NCBI RefSeq assembly: GCF_007065885.1
Contig: NZ_CP041409.1
Span: forward strand, 2,031,501 to 2,095,500
DNA from: Altererythrobacter sp. TH136
Lineage (GTDB): Bacteria; Pseudomonadota; Alphaproteobacteria; Sphingomonadales; Sphingomonadaceae
Direction of reading: 5' to 3'
Length of the DNA: 64,000 nt
Part shown: in pieces, positions 50,589 through 59,451 of the stretch
Layout: each line of letters opens with the position of its first letter
Position numbering within the stretch: the stretch's first letter is position 1
Notes under the pieces: model-generated
What the model was told of the DNA's origin: nothing
Seen by the model: the letters and a program-made list of their open reading frames with translations, nothing else
Databases searched by the model: none
Program-made: the position numbers and the translations under genes

Positions 50589-52454
50589 TTAGCCCGCCCC
50601 TTCAATAGTTTCCCGCAGGCCAAAGACTGGCTTGCGATCGGGGCCATTCCAAAGCAGCGCGCGCTCGATTGCGTTGATACGGAACAGGCGATCCATCGCT
50701 GCTTCCAGCCGGTCCTTCCCGATGCTCTTGCTTTCGACCATCTTGGCAAACTCGGTGGGCGCGTACGTTGGCCCGCGGCGTTCCGACACGGCGCGCTGCT
50801 GCTTCACCCGCTCCCGGAGGCAGGTTAGGAACAGGTCATTGTCAGCAGTCGCTTTGATCGTGGCAGCCAGTTCCTTGGCCCGTTCGGGGGGCAGCGAATC
50901 CTCGCGAACGAAGGCTCCATCCACCCACAGGAAGCGCAGCGCTTCACCCTTTTCGGCATAGTTGGCCTTGCCAACCGTGAGCGTCCGCACATCCGTTTCA
51001 AGATCGTGCGTAAGGACGATTTGCGAGCGCACCGCGTTGAGCCAGGCCGTCGAGCCCGAGTAATCCGCCCCCGACTTGTTGGGATGCCCGATCAAGAACA
51101 CCGCCGCACCCGTCTCTCCGGCGAGCCGGTTCAGCAAGTTGACGAAGCGGGTCACGTCGCCTCGGCTGTTCTCGTTGCCAGCGAATAGGTGGGCCACGTT
51201 GTCGAGCGCCACGATCTTGGCGCCAGTCGCCTTGAGCATCCGTTGCAGCCGATCGAAGGCGGGTGCGGGGGTCAAGGTGCCGTCAGCCGCGAATAGCCCC
51301 AATTCGTTGTCCAGAGCGCCCCTCAGGCTAATCAGGTGCAGTTTCCCAGCCAAGGCATCCATCCGCACCCCGAGCGCCTCACAGATACGCTCCTGGCGCC
51401 AATGAAGCTGCGCCTCGTCATCCTCGCAGGTGAGGTAGATCGCGGGGCACTCGAGGGTTGTGACCCCCAGGCAAGTCAACCCGGCCGCGGCACAGGTCGC
51501 AAGCTGCTGGCCGAGCAGCGACTTGCCCGCGCTTCCCGCACCCGTGAACAGCGTGACTTCCGCCAACGGCGCCAGCCGCTCGACCGCGAACACCTTGGCG
51601 ATGGGCCGGACCTTGGAGAGCGCATCGAGATCGAGCGTCGGCATGGGCAGGGCGCCACCGGCCAGCGCCTTGTCGGCAAGAGCGCGCAGATCTTCTGCAG
51701 TGCCGGTCCAATCGATAATATCGCCCTTCGGCGGCAGCCCGGGAAGCTCGAGGATGATAGCGCTGCCGCCGTACGCCTCGACCTCGGTTTTCACCCTCTC
51801 CGCGAACGCGAGCCCGGGCGCATCGTTGTCGGGCAGAATGACAAGGCGAGTACCCTCACCGAACGCCTCCCCGTATTCTTCGCGCCATCCGTTCGCGCCG
51901 AAGGCAACGGCGGTGGCGAGGAAACCCCACGACGCCAGCTTGTCCGCTTTCCGCTCCCCCTCGACGAAGAAGATCGGTGGCTCGGGCTCACCAGCCGCAC
52001 GGGCTTTGTGAGCCGCGTCCACCAGTTCCGTGAAACGGTAGGGCAGGCGGGTGACGCCATCTAAACCGGCCACCCACGACCCACTTTCGAACCGCTCAGC
52101 TACGAAGCGCTTGTTATGCCCCAGCGCCTCAAGCCGCCGCGTCCGAAAGACCGGCTCGCCGTTCCTGTCGTCATAAACATGAACCCCCGTCTCCCGCCAT
52201 TTGGGAGGCGCCTGGGGCCGATCGGCTCCGAGGGGTGAGATTATCCCGGCCTCGCGCAGCCGGTCCTTCACGGCGAGCGCGTCGCCACCATTGAAGGTGT
52301 GGACCAGCACGCCGTCAGGGGCGTTCGCATCAACCTTTACCGTGGTCCCCCGGTCTTTGTTCGAATGGCCCTCGGTAGGGCAGTGCACGGTATCTCCGTT
52401 CACCACCCCGCCGAGGACAGCGGCAATCCGTTGAGGATCGGGGGCGTGGGCCAT
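50589..52454 (-). CDS. Primase-helicase-like protein (toprim + RepA-type AAA ATPase)
   Basis: 621 aa. The N-terminal third recalls phage primases (HAPDPQRIAAVLGG, VHCPTEGHSNKDRGTTVKVD). A toprim-like region follows (IFFVEGERKADKLASWGFLATAVAFGANGW and LVILPDNDAPGLAFAERV). The C-terminal RepA/RecA-like ATPase has Walker A GAGSAGKSLLGQQLA, YLTCEDDEAQLHWRQERI, KIVALDNVAHLFAG as Walker B and FLIGHPNKSG. This fits initiation and unwinding for the element's own replication, like P4 alpha or RepA-type proteins. ATG 52454 excludes upstream codons in the winged-helix-like ORF. Confidence 0.85.
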   Translation of the reverse strand: MAHAPDPQRIAAVLGGVVNGDTVHCPTEGHSNKDRGTTVKVDANAPDGVLVHTFNGGDALAVKDRLREAGIISPLGADRPQAPPKWRETGVHVYDDRNGEPVFRTRRLEALGHNKRFVAERFESGSWVAGLDGVTRLPYRFTELVDAAHKARAAGEPEPPIFFVEGERKADKLASWGFLATAVAFGANGWREEYGEAFGEGTRLVILPDNDAPGLAFAERVKTEVEAYGGSAIILELPGLPPKGDIIDWTGTAEDLRALADKALAGGALPMPTLDLDALSKVRPIAKVFAVERLAPLAEVTLFTGAGSAGKSLLGQQLATCAAAGLTCLGVTTLECPAIYLTCEDDEAQLHWRQERICEALGVRMDALAGKLHLISLRGALDNELGLFAADGTLTPAPAFDRLQRMLKATGAKIVALDNVAHLFAGNENSRGDVTRFVNLLNRLAGETGAAVFLIGHPNKSGADYSGSTAWLNAVRSQIVLTHDLETDVRTLTVGKANYAEKGEALRFLWVDGAFVREDSLPPERAKELAATIKATADNDLFLTCLRERVKQQRAVSERRGPTYAPTEFAKMVESKSIGKDRLEAAMDRLFRINAIERALLWNGPDRKPVFGLRETIEGAG

Positions 52455-52464
52455 CCGGGCGGCC

Positions 52465-52758
52465 TTACGCCACAGCCAGAAGGTCGAGCTGCACCCCATC
52501 GGTCGGCGCAGGCCCGTACTCAGGCACGACCCACACCACCTGCTTGCGACCGCTTACACCTTCACGGCGGCGCCCGCTGTCCACGATCAAACCGCGCTTG
52601 TGTAGTTCGGCTAGGCGGGGGCGGCTGGAATACCGCTCCCACTCGTACCGGCTAGCGACTTCATCGCTCGTCGCGCCAACGGGGCCACGTTCGCGGACGA
52701 AGCGCAGCGCCAGGTTGGAGCGGCAGCGCCCGGTCCTAGGGATGCATTTTTCATGCAG
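52465..52758 (-). CDS. Small winged-helix-like protein without a normal start codon
   Basis: 97 codons between integrase and primase-helicase: NLALRFVRERGPVGATSDEVASRYEWE, then RYSSRPRLAELHKRGLIVDSGRRREGVSGRKQVVWVVPEYG. This matches the small HTH proteins of phages (GPMTADEVAE...VRPRLSELRRRGLI.DSG.RR...GR...VW). The frame has no ATG, GTG or TTG before the domain; CTG at 52758 is the only plausible start and overlaps the integrase stop. It may start at CTG, be read by frameshift, or be decayed. Stop 10 bp before the primase ATG. Confidence 0.55.
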   Translation of the reverse strand: MHEKCIPRTGRCRSNLALRFVRERGPVGATSDEVASRYEWERYSSRPRLAELHKRGLIVDSGRRREGVSGRKQVVWVVPEYGPAPTDGVQLDLLAVA

Positions 52759-54076
52759 CGCCCCGCAGCTTCACGACGCGCGCCTTGCCCGCGACGGTCG
52801 CCAGCAGCGTGTCGGCCCATTTGTCCAGCGCCGCCCGGCGCTCCGGCTCGAACGCATAGACTTGGTACACGCCCTTGACCCCGGACTCTGTTTCGGTGCG
52901 GTGCCCCAGCAGCCTCTCGACCACTTCGGGGGGCGTTCCCGCTCGTTGGCATCCACGGGCGAAGGTCCGCCGCGTGTCATGAACCACGAAGGGCTCGATC
53001 GGCAGTGCTGCGCGGTCGTCGTCTTTGGCCTCGCACGCCTCCACCGCCCGCATCGCTTTATCGAGCCGTTGCTTGGCTCGGCTGAACCCGGACACCGGCG
53101 ACTCCCCGTTGGTTGTGAAAATGAAGTCCTTGCCCTCTTTCCCTTGGATACGCGGCAGGTCCTTCACGATTGCCAGCGCCGCGGGCGAAAGGTGAACCCA
53201 ATGGGGTTGGCCATTCTTCATCCGATCGCCGGGGATCAACCAACTGCGTTCGTCCAAGTCGATTTCCGACCAGCGACCTTCCGCGACCTCCCGGAGCCGC
53301 AGGCCGGTCAGGAGCAACAGTTGGTAGATCGGGCCGAAGGGCTACCCGAGGACTTTCGACGCTACCCACATCAGACGCTGCTCGCGGCGGTCTAGGTGAC
53401 GCTCCCGCTTACCCCCGGCTTGCGGGCGATCGACTTCCGCGAAGGGCGACTGCGACAATGGGAACAGCTTGCGGTGCTTCGCGTGGGCGTGGGCGAAGAT
53501 CGCCCGCAGCGCGACATGAGCCTTGAGCGCGGCAGAGGGGCTACGCTCGCCAACCTTCGCAAGCTGGTCGTTTATATCGTCCGCGCCGATCGAGGGCAGG
53601 GGGGTGGCACCAAACGCAGGCCGCAGATCGCGATCAATGATCGCGTCCTGCTCCTTCCAGCGCCGGAGAGACTTCTTTGCAGTTGTTACGTAACTGTCTG
53701 CCGCGATCCCACAAGCCAGCTTCTGTAATGCGGCCTCGGTTTCGGCCTGTTGCACTGCCCGCGTCTTGGCAGCGGCGACAACTTGGCGCTCAGCCTCAAA
53801 CGGATCGACCTTGCGGCGAACCTGCTCCAGCAATTCGGCGGCGCGATCCCGGGCGGTGTCCGGCGTCCACGGAGAACCATGGCGCCCGATCGTGACGCGG
53901 CGCGTTGGAGAACCCCGCCCGCCGACCCGGTATTGGATGAGGTAGGACCGCGCGCCCTGGTCGGTGACCATGCACCCGAAACCCTTGAGCGTGTCGTCCC
54001 ACAGGTAAGCCCGCTTTCCACCTGCCGGGAGCGCTATAGCGTCGACAGCCCGCTTGGTGATGCGCCCGGTAGCCAT
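52751..54076 (-). pseudogene. Tyrosine integrase interrupted by one in-frame TAG
   Basis: The 442-codon frame encodes a P4-type integrase: N-terminal DUF4102-like arm domain (ITKRAVDAIALPAGGKRAYLWDDTLKGFG), core-binding domain, and catalytic domain. The catalytic set is Arg in LLLTGLRLREVAEG, HDTRR, LLGHRT and Tyr in GVYQVY. A single TAG at 53342-53344 splits it after WVASKVLG; the same frame resumes with PFGPIYQLLLLTGLRL, so there is no frameshift. One C-to-T change of a CAG codon would explain it. The start is 140 bp inside attR. Confidence 0.9.
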
Positions 54077-54215
54077 CGGATAAGCACCGGACTAGCACGC
54101 TAGCGGAACCGTGTGAAGGCGTGCGATGGGGAAAAGCGAAACGAGAAGGGAACAAGTGTGGACATTCGAGGCATCTTGAGTCGTCCGGAGCCATCAAGCG
54201 AGCATGAGCGCGGTG

Positions 54216-54260
54216 CTCCAAAACCGAGGGCCACGGGTTCGAATCCTGTCACCCCTGCCA
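54216..54260 (+). repeat. attR: core plus 3' remnant of tRNA-Trp
   Basis: The core CTCCAAAACCGAGGGCC (54216-54232) is followed by a T-arm/acceptor remnant ending CACCCCTGCCA (54250-54260). T strands ACGGG/CCTGT pair, and CACCCCT is a perfect complement of the acceptor strand AGGGGTG of the intact gene at 44251. Confidence 0.85.
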
Positions 54261-54417
54261 ATTTCTCCCAAACCTTGGTCAGTTTGACTATCCATCTGGA
54301 TGAACCGGCTTCTGCGCCGGATTCAGCGGGTTAGCTTTAGTTAGTCCCGGAACCGCGGCGTCGAAGCGAGCGTTACCAGCGACAACCGGAGGGCAAACGG
54401 TTCTAGGAGGAATTTAC

Positions 54418-54567
54418 ATGTCTGGTCTCTCTTTCCGCAGCAGCCGCCCCGATTCCTGGGTGCACCCGCGTCCCTTTCATGACGCATCGACGCGCCACCA
54501 GATGTACGGCCCCATCCGCCCGATGGAAGAGCCGGGCCTGCTGGCGCGCCTGTTCGGGCGCGGCTGA
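54418..54567 (+). CDS. 49-aa protein upstream of secE
   Basis: MSGLSFRSSRPDSWVHPRPFHDAS then RHQMYGPIRPMEEPGLLARLFGRG. CTAGGAGGAATTTAC gives a strong ribosome binding site 8 nt before the ATG. The sequence is polar, basic and Pro-rich with a short amphipathic end; probably disordered. I cannot name a family. It lies in the chromosomal side just past attR. A short hairpin (GCGACC/GGTCGC, 54590-54607) follows it. Confidence 0.65.
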   Translation: MSGLSFRSSRPDSWVHPRPFHDASTRHQMYGPIRPMEEPGLLARLFGRG

Positions 54568-54777
54568 CGGCACCGGTTGAAATTGGCGCGCGACCGTCCC
54601 TGGTCGCTCGCTTGCTTTTGCTGTCAGCCCGCCGTAATGGCGGTCCCGCTTTTTCCGACAGATGAGCATTGCTTGCCATCCCGGCACTTGAACCGGGGCG
54701 GCGGCAAGTCCTATCTGAAATAGGGGGGCCTCTCCCGGAAGACGCGCAACCAAATCGAAGCGAGAGCTGACGTTATC

Positions 54778-54972
54778 ATGGCCAAGACCAGCCCGGCGGA
54801 ATTCATCAACCAGGTACGCGCCGAAGGGCGCAAGGTCGTCTGGCCGAGCCGTGAAGAGACGGTTCGCACCGCGATCTTCGTGGCGATCATGATGGTGATC
54901 CTCTCCGTCTTCTTCCTGGGTGTCGACACCTTGTTTGGCGCAATCATGCGCTTCCTGCTGTCGCTCGCCTGA
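54778..54972 (+). CDS. secE: Preprotein translocase subunit SecE
   Basis: 64 aa, the short single-helix SecE. FINQVRAEGRKVVWPSREETVRTA is the conserved cytoplasmic amphipathic helix with the VxWPsrxE motif, then one membrane helix AIFVAIMMVILSVFFLGVDTLF. Essential part of SecYEG. nusG follows 28 bp downstream, the standard order. In related genomes tRNA-Trp lies directly upstream; here the element separates them. Confidence 0.96.
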   Translation: MAKTSPAEFINQVRAEGRKVVWPSREETVRTAIFVAIMMVILSVFFLGVDTLFGAIMRFLLSLA

Positions 54973-55000
54973 CGCTTTTCACGGGACTTCAGACGCAAGT

Positions 55001-55537
55001 ATGGCTCGCTGGTACATCATCCACGCCTATTCCGGGTTCGAGAACAAGGTTCGCGACGCGATCATCAGCGAGGCGGAACGGCTGGGCTTGTCCGAAGCGG
55101 TGGAAGCGGTCGAAGTGCCGACCGAAACCGTGACCGAGGTGAAGCGCGGCAAGAAGGTCCAGGTCGAACGCAAGTTCATGCCGGGCTACGTCCTGGCCAA
55201 GCTGACGATGACCGACGACGTCTACCACCTCGTCAAGAACACCCCCAAGGTCACGGGCTTCCTGGGTTCCGGCAACAAGCCGCAGGCCATCTCCGAACGC
55301 GACGCCGCGCGCTATTTCGGCGGGATGGAAGAAGCCAAGGCCGCGCCCAAGCGCCAGGTCAGCGTCGATTACGAGATCGGCGATCAGGTCAAGGTCAATG
55401 CCGGTCCTTTCGCCAGCTTCAACGGCCTGGTGGAGGAGCTCGATTTCGACAAGCAGCGGGTCAAGGTCAGCGTATCGATCTTTGGACGCGCTACTCCGGT
55501 CGAATTGGGGTTCGAGGAAGTCGAACTGGTCAAGTGA
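55001..55537 (+). CDS. nusG: Transcription termination/antitermination factor NusG
   Basis: 178 aa. The NGN domain begins [21 protein letters not shown] and contains [18 protein letters not shown] and [20 protein letters not shown]; the KOW domain is [52 protein letters not shown]. It binds RNA polymerase and couples to ribosomes or Rho. ATG at 55001 is the normal N-terminus. Confidence 0.97.
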   Translation: MARWYIIHAYSGFENKVRDAIISEAERLGLSEAVEAVEVPTETVTEVKRGKKVQVERKFMPGYVLAKLTMTDDVYHLVKNTPKVTGFLGSGNKPQAISERDAARYFGGMEEAKAAPKRQVSVDYEIGDQVKVNAGPFASFNGLVEELDFDKQRVKVSVSIFGRATPVELGFEEVELVK

Positions 55538-55756
55538 GCCGGCGTTTCTGATCACCTCATCGCGGGCGTCCATTGGGGCGTCCTTGAGCCGATAACCTTG
55601 CATACGCGCCGACACTTGAGTAAGGGCGCGCCTTCCCCACGCATCAGCACCGGGATTCCACGCGGGAGAGAACTCTTTCGGAGCTTCTCGTTGACCGCTT
55701 ACCATGAGCTGCGCTGGCCCTGTCCAGCGCGGCGACAGTGAGAAAGGAGGCCTTTC

Positions 55757-56188
55757 ATGGCCAAGAAGATCGACGGCTATATCAAGCTGCAGGTGCCCGC
55801 GGGCACCGCCAACCCGTCGCCCCCGATCGGCCCCGCCCTGGGTCAGCGCGGCGTCAACATCATGGAATTCTGCAAGGCGTTCAACGCGTCGACCGGCGAG
55901 ATGGAAAAGGGCATTCCGCTCCCCACCGTCATCACCGTCTACAGCGACCGCAGCTTCACCTTCGTCACCAAGACGCCCCCTGCCAGCTTCCTCATCAAGA
56001 AGGCTGCGAACCTGAAGTCGGGTTCGAAGGAGCCGGGCAAGGTTTCGGCCGGAACGATCGCTCGCTCGAAGCTGTCCGAGATCGCCGAGATGAAGATGAA
56101 GGATCTCAACGCGAACGACGTTGAACAGGCAACCAAGATCATCGAAGGCTCCGCCCGCTCGATGGGTCTCGAAGTCGTGGAGGGCTGA
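55757..56188 (+). CDS. rplK: 50S ribosomal protein L11
   Basis: 143 aa. [41 protein letters not shown] is the proline-rich N-terminal domain; [23 protein letters not shown] and the C-terminal rRNA-binding [31 protein letters not shown] complete it. AAAGGAGG is 9 nt before the ATG. The 219-bp leader after nusG is long enough for a promoter and an L1-binding site, but I could not define one. Confidence 0.97.
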   Translation: MAKKIDGYIKLQVPAGTANPSPPIGPALGQRGVNIMEFCKAFNASTGEMEKGIPLPTVITVYSDRSFTFVTKTPPASFLIKKAANLKSGSKEPGKVSAGTIARSKLSEIAEMKMKDLNANDVEQATKIIEGSARSMGLEVVEG

Positions 56189-56192
56189 GACG

Positions 56193-56888
56193 ATGGCCAA
56201 GCAGACCAAGAAGGCGAAAGCCGTTTCGCAGATCGACCGCGACCAGCTGTACAGCTTCGACGCTGCGCTGAAGTTGCTGCGCGAGAACGCCAGCGCCAAG
56301 TTCGACGAGACCCTCGAAGTCGCGATGAACCTGGGCGTGGATCCGCGCCATGCTGACCAGATGGTCCGCGGCATGGTGTCGCTGCCCTCGGGCACCGGCA
56401 AGGCCGTCAAGGTCGCGGTGTTCGCGCGTGGCGACAACGCCGACAAGGCGCTCGCCGCCGGGGCCGACAAGGTCGGTGCCGAAGACCTGATGGAAGACAT
56501 GCAGGCCGGCAATCTCGATTATGACCGCGTGATTGCCACGCCGGACATGATGGGCGTGGTCGGGCGTCTGGGTAAGGTGCTCGGTCCCAAGGGCCTGATG
56601 CCGAACCCGAAGCTCGGCACGGTGACCCCGAATGTCGAGCAGGCCGTCAAGGACGCCAAGGGCGGCCAGGTCGAATTCCGCGTGGAGAAGCAGGGCATCA
56701 TCCACTCAGGGCTCGGCAAGCTGTCGTTCTCTGATGAAGACCTGAAGACCAACTTCTCGGCCTTCACCTCGGCGATCGTGCGGGCTAAGCCAGCCGGCGC
56801 CAAGGGCAAGTACCTGCGCAAGGTCTCGCTCACTAGCACGATGGGACCGGGCCTTAAGCTCGACATCGCTGACATCGAGAACGCCTGA
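56193..56888 (+). CDS. rplA: 50S ribosomal protein L1
   Basis: 231 aa. Blocks include [61 protein letters not shown] and [46 protein letters not shown], the L1 signature. It binds 23S rRNA at the L1 stalk and represses its own operon mRNA in enterobacteria. 4 bp after rplK. A strong terminator follows. Confidence 0.97.
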   Translation: MAKQTKKAKAVSQIDRDQLYSFDAALKLLRENASAKFDETLEVAMNLGVDPRHADQMVRGMVSLPSGTGKAVKVAVFARGDNADKALAAGADKVGAEDLMEDMQAGNLDYDRVIATPDMMGVVGRLGKVLGPKGLMPNPKLGTVTPNVEQAVKDAKGGQVEFRVEKQGIIHSGLGKLSFSDEDLKTNFSAFTSAIVRAKPAGAKGKYLRKVSLTSTMGPGLKLDIADIENA

Positions 56889-56909
56889 GTCCTCGGTTGA
56901 CGGAATAAG

Positions 56910-56941
56910 GGGCTGGCGGAGCGATCCGCCGGCCCTTTTTT
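56910..56941 (+). terminator. Rho-independent terminator after rplA
   Basis: Stem GGGCTGGCGGA (56910-56920) and TCCGCCGGCCC (56925-56935) with loop GCGA and one G-U pair, followed by six T (56936-56941). 21 bp after the rplA stop. Confidence 0.93.
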
Positions 56942-56993
56942 CATGTCGTCACGTGCCGTGCGGCAATCGCGAGGCCACTGTCGCTGGCGGTCG

Positions 56994-57758
56994 CTAGATC
57001 TCTTCGGGATGAACCGCGTAGCCGGCGTGCTGCAGGTCGGCCGTCAGTGCGGCGACACAGTCCGCCAGTACCGCCTCGTCGGTCGATCTGACCACGAAGT
57101 TCGCTCCGACCCGCCCATCGCGAAAGAAGGGGTAGCTGCCGATCTGCACCCCTTCGTGTTTCTTCTCAGCCGCGCGCAGGATGTCAGCGACTTCGCTTTC
57201 CGCCACCCAGCAGCCGATGGTCCGCGCGATCAGCGGTGCGCCGCCTTCCAGCGTGCCGGTCAGCGCGTCGAGCATACCCGCGGTGATATGCGGGACGCCG
57301 GCCATGATGAACATGTTGCCGATGCGAATCCCGGGGGCACCGGACATGCGGTTGGGGATCAGTTCGGCGCCCTCGGGCACTCGCGCCATCCGCAGCCGCG
57401 CATCGGTGAGCGCGCTGCCGCGGCCGGTGTAGTACCGCTCCAGCATTTCCCGCGCCTGCGGATGGATCACCACCGGCACGCCAAGCGCGGCGGCCACGGC
57501 ATCGACCGTGATGTCGTCGTGAGTGGGGCCGATGCCTCCGGTGGTGAACAGATAATCGTTGCGGGTCCGCAGGGCATTCACCGCTTCGACGATCCGCCCT
57601 TCGACATCCGGCACCACCCGCACTTCGGCGAGGCGGATGCCCTGCACCTGCAGCCAGCTGGCGATCTGGGCGATGTTCTTGTCGTGTGTCCGGCCCGACA
57701 GGATCTCGTCGCCGATCACGATCAGCGCAGCGGTCCAGATGCGATCGGGGGTGGTCAT
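56994..57758 (-). CDS. Molybdopterin-binding (CinA N-terminal/MoaB-like) domain protein
   Basis: 254 aa. The MPT-binding fold is marked by [31 protein letters not shown], then [24 protein letters not shown] and [21 protein letters not shown] (here [12 protein letters not shown]). This is the CinA N-terminal domain without the C-terminal nicotinamide-nucleotide amidase. Stand-alone versions are reported with ADP-ribose pyrophosphatase-like activity or without known function. Converges on rplA after the terminator. Confidence 0.85.
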   Translation of the reverse strand: MTTPDRIWTAALIVIGDEILSGRTHDKNIAQIASWLQVQGIRLAEVRVVPDVEGRIVEAVNALRTRNDYLFTTGGIGPTHDDITVDAVAAALGVPVVIHPQAREMLERYYTGRGSALTDARLRMARVPEGAELIPNRMSGAPGIRIGNMFIMAGVPHITAGMLDALTGTLEGGAPLIARTIGCWVAESEVADILRAAEKKHEGVQIGSYPFFRDGRVGANFVVRSTDEAVLADCVAALTADLQHAGYAVHPEEI

Positions 57759-57794
57759 CTGCGCGGGCTAGGCGATTTCCCGGGTTCTGCCTAG

Positions 57795-59285
57795 TTACTC
57801 GGCCGCCTCAAGCTGCTGTCCGGTGGACGTGGCCGCCCGGTCAAACTTGAGCACGCCGTCATCGATGGGCGAGGTGGCCAGCGCCTTGCGGTCGAAGCGA
57901 TAGTCCTGGTTCAACCGCCATGGCAGGCTGACCGCGCTTTTGGGCATGATGTGCTTGCTGCGCTGGATGTAACCGCTCGAAAAGTCGAACAGGTCTTCCT
58001 CGACCAGCCCGTGGTCTTCCGGCAGCGCCGGATCGGCGACGTTCGCCCCAATCGCCTCCATGTGGTTGAGCACCTTGCAGACGAATTCCGAGTTGATGTC
58101 GGCGCGCAAGGTCCAGCTGGCGTTGAGATACCCGAACACGACAGAGAAGTTCGGCAGGTTCGAGAACATGCAGCCCTTGTAATAGAACCGCTCGCTGAAC
58201 TCGACCGGCGCGCCGTCCTGGCTGACAGCGATCTTGCCGGCGACGGCCAGCTTGAGACCGGTTGCCGTGACCACGATGTCCGCCGGGACGCGGCGTCCGT
58301 CGGTCAGGCGAACCGCATCCTTCTCGAATGCCGCGATGTTGCCGGTGACGACTTCGGCCTTGTCCTCGCGGATGGCGGTGAACAGATCGTCGTCCGGCAC
58401 CAGGCAGAGCCGCTGATCCCAGGGGTTGTAAGGCGGGGTCCAGGTGGCCGCATCGTATCGGTCGCCAAGCGAGTTCTTGATCCGCTTGTGCAGCGCCTCC
58501 TTCACCTTTTCGGGCGCCGAGCGGGCGCGCTTGAAGGCGACGTCCTGCAGCAGCACGTTCTTCCACCGGGTGATGCGGTAGGCGAGTTCTTCCGGCAGGT
58601 ATTTGCGCAGGGTATTGGCAATTCCGTCCTTCGCCGGGCGGGAGAACATCCACGTCGGCGTGCGCTGGAGCATCGTCACCTTGGCGGCGCGGTCGCTCAT
58701 GGCCGGGACGATGGTCACGGCAGTCGCGCCAGAGCCGACCACCACGACCCGCTTGCCGCTGTAGTCGAGGTCCTTGGGCCAGAACTGTGGGTGGATCACC
58801 TGCCCTTCGAACTGCGACAGATCGAAGCCGGCGTCATACGGATCGTCGTAATCGTAATAGCCCGTGCCGAGGTACAGCCAGTTGGCCGTGGTCGTGGCGC
58901 GCTTGCCGTCCTGCTCGTAAGTCACATGCCAGCAGGCTTCATCCGCACGCCAGTCGGCGGCGATGACCTTGCTGTCATAGGTGATCTTGTCGCGGATGCC
59001 GCGCTCGTCGACGATCCGGTGGAGATAGTCGAGGATCGCAGGGCCATCAGCGATCGATTTTTCGTGCTTCCAAGGTTCGAACTTGAACCCGAGCGTGTGC
59101 ATGTCGCTGTCGGAGCGGATGCCAGGGTAGCGGAACAGATCCCAGGTACCGCCAAGATCGGATCGCCTTTCGAGCACGGCATAGCTGCGATGCGGACACA
59201 TCATTTCCAGGTGAGCGGCCATGCCGATGCCGGATATCCCGGCGCCGACGATCAGCACGTCGTGGTCGCACGCGGTCAGGCTCAT
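57795..59285 (-). CDS. Baeyer-Villiger-type flavin monooxygenase
   Basis: 496 aa. FAD-binding GxGxxG is IVGAGISGIGMAAHLE; the BVMO fingerprint FxGxxxHxxxWP is FEGQVIHPQFWPKD; the second Rossmann motif for NADPH is VVVVGSGATAVTIVPAM. Enzymes of this group insert oxygen beside ketones or oxidise aldehydes and heteroatoms. GACAGAGTG precedes the ATG at 59285. An operator-like site (59301-59316) shared with fatty-acid genes lies 16 bp upstream, pointing to a lipid-related substrate, by inference only. Confidence 0.9.
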   Translation of the reverse strand: MSLTACDHDVLIVGAGISGIGMAAHLEMMCPHRSYAVLERRSDLGGTWDLFRYPGIRSDSDMHTLGFKFEPWKHEKSIADGPAILDYLHRIVDERGIRDKITYDSKVIAADWRADEACWHVTYEQDGKRATTTANWLYLGTGYYDYDDPYDAGFDLSQFEGQVIHPQFWPKDLDYSGKRVVVVGSGATAVTIVPAMSDRAAKVTMLQRTPTWMFSRPAKDGIANTLRKYLPEELAYRITRWKNVLLQDVAFKRARSAPEKVKEALHKRIKNSLGDRYDAATWTPPYNPWDQRLCLVPDDDLFTAIREDKAEVVTGNIAAFEKDAVRLTDGRRVPADIVVTATGLKLAVAGKIAVSQDGAPVEFSERFYYKGCMFSNLPNFSVVFGYLNASWTLRADINSEFVCKVLNHMEAIGANVADPALPEDHGLVEEDLFDFSSGYIQRSKHIMPKSAVSLPWRLNQDYRFDRKALATSPIDDGVLKFDRAATSTGQQLEAAE

Positions 59286-59300
59286 CACTCTGTCTCCTGG

Positions 59301-59316
59301 TTGACGCGAACGTAAG
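59301..59316. promoter_or_regulatory. LiuR/FadR-like operator candidate, copy 3
   Basis: TTGACGCGAACGTAAG, same TTGACG-N4-CGTAA pattern and orientation (plus strand) as the site at 26394. It is 16 bp upstream of the BVMO start codon. Confidence 0.5.
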
Positions 59317-59451
59317 CCTTTCCGTTTCAAGGTGCAACGATTCACTCCCGCGCGCAAAACGCGAGCTCGCGGGGGTTGCCTTGGCGGAGAATGGAACGGC
59401 GGGCCGGCGCGCCGGCCGAGTAAGTGGCAACCGCGTTGTGGGCTGCTGCGC

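Larger units (their letters stand above)
44299..54232. mobile_element. Integrative element in tRNA-Trp, about 9.9 kb (phage-satellite-like)
   Basis: The element is bounded by the 17-bp core repeat in tRNA-Trp (44282-44298) and its copy (54216-54232). The integrase gene begins 140 bp inside the right end. The right third holds integrase, a small winged-helix-like protein, a primase-helicase and two small phage-type proteins, all on the minus strand. The left half holds unrelated cargo that is AT-richer than the flanks. No capsid, tail, portal, terminase large subunit or conjugation genes are present, so it resembles a satellite or small island rather than a prophage. The integrase has an in-frame stop, so it may be immobile. 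Confidence 0.85.

Noticed and set aside
55538-55756. L1-binding autoregulatory site in the rplK leader
   Set aside because: Expected from other bacteria, but no clear match to the 23S-like L1 target could be drawn by eye.
57951-59315. 454-codon plus-strand open frame
   Set aside because: Antisense to the Baeyer-Villiger monooxygenase, with no recognisable domain and biased Arg/Val/Gly composition.
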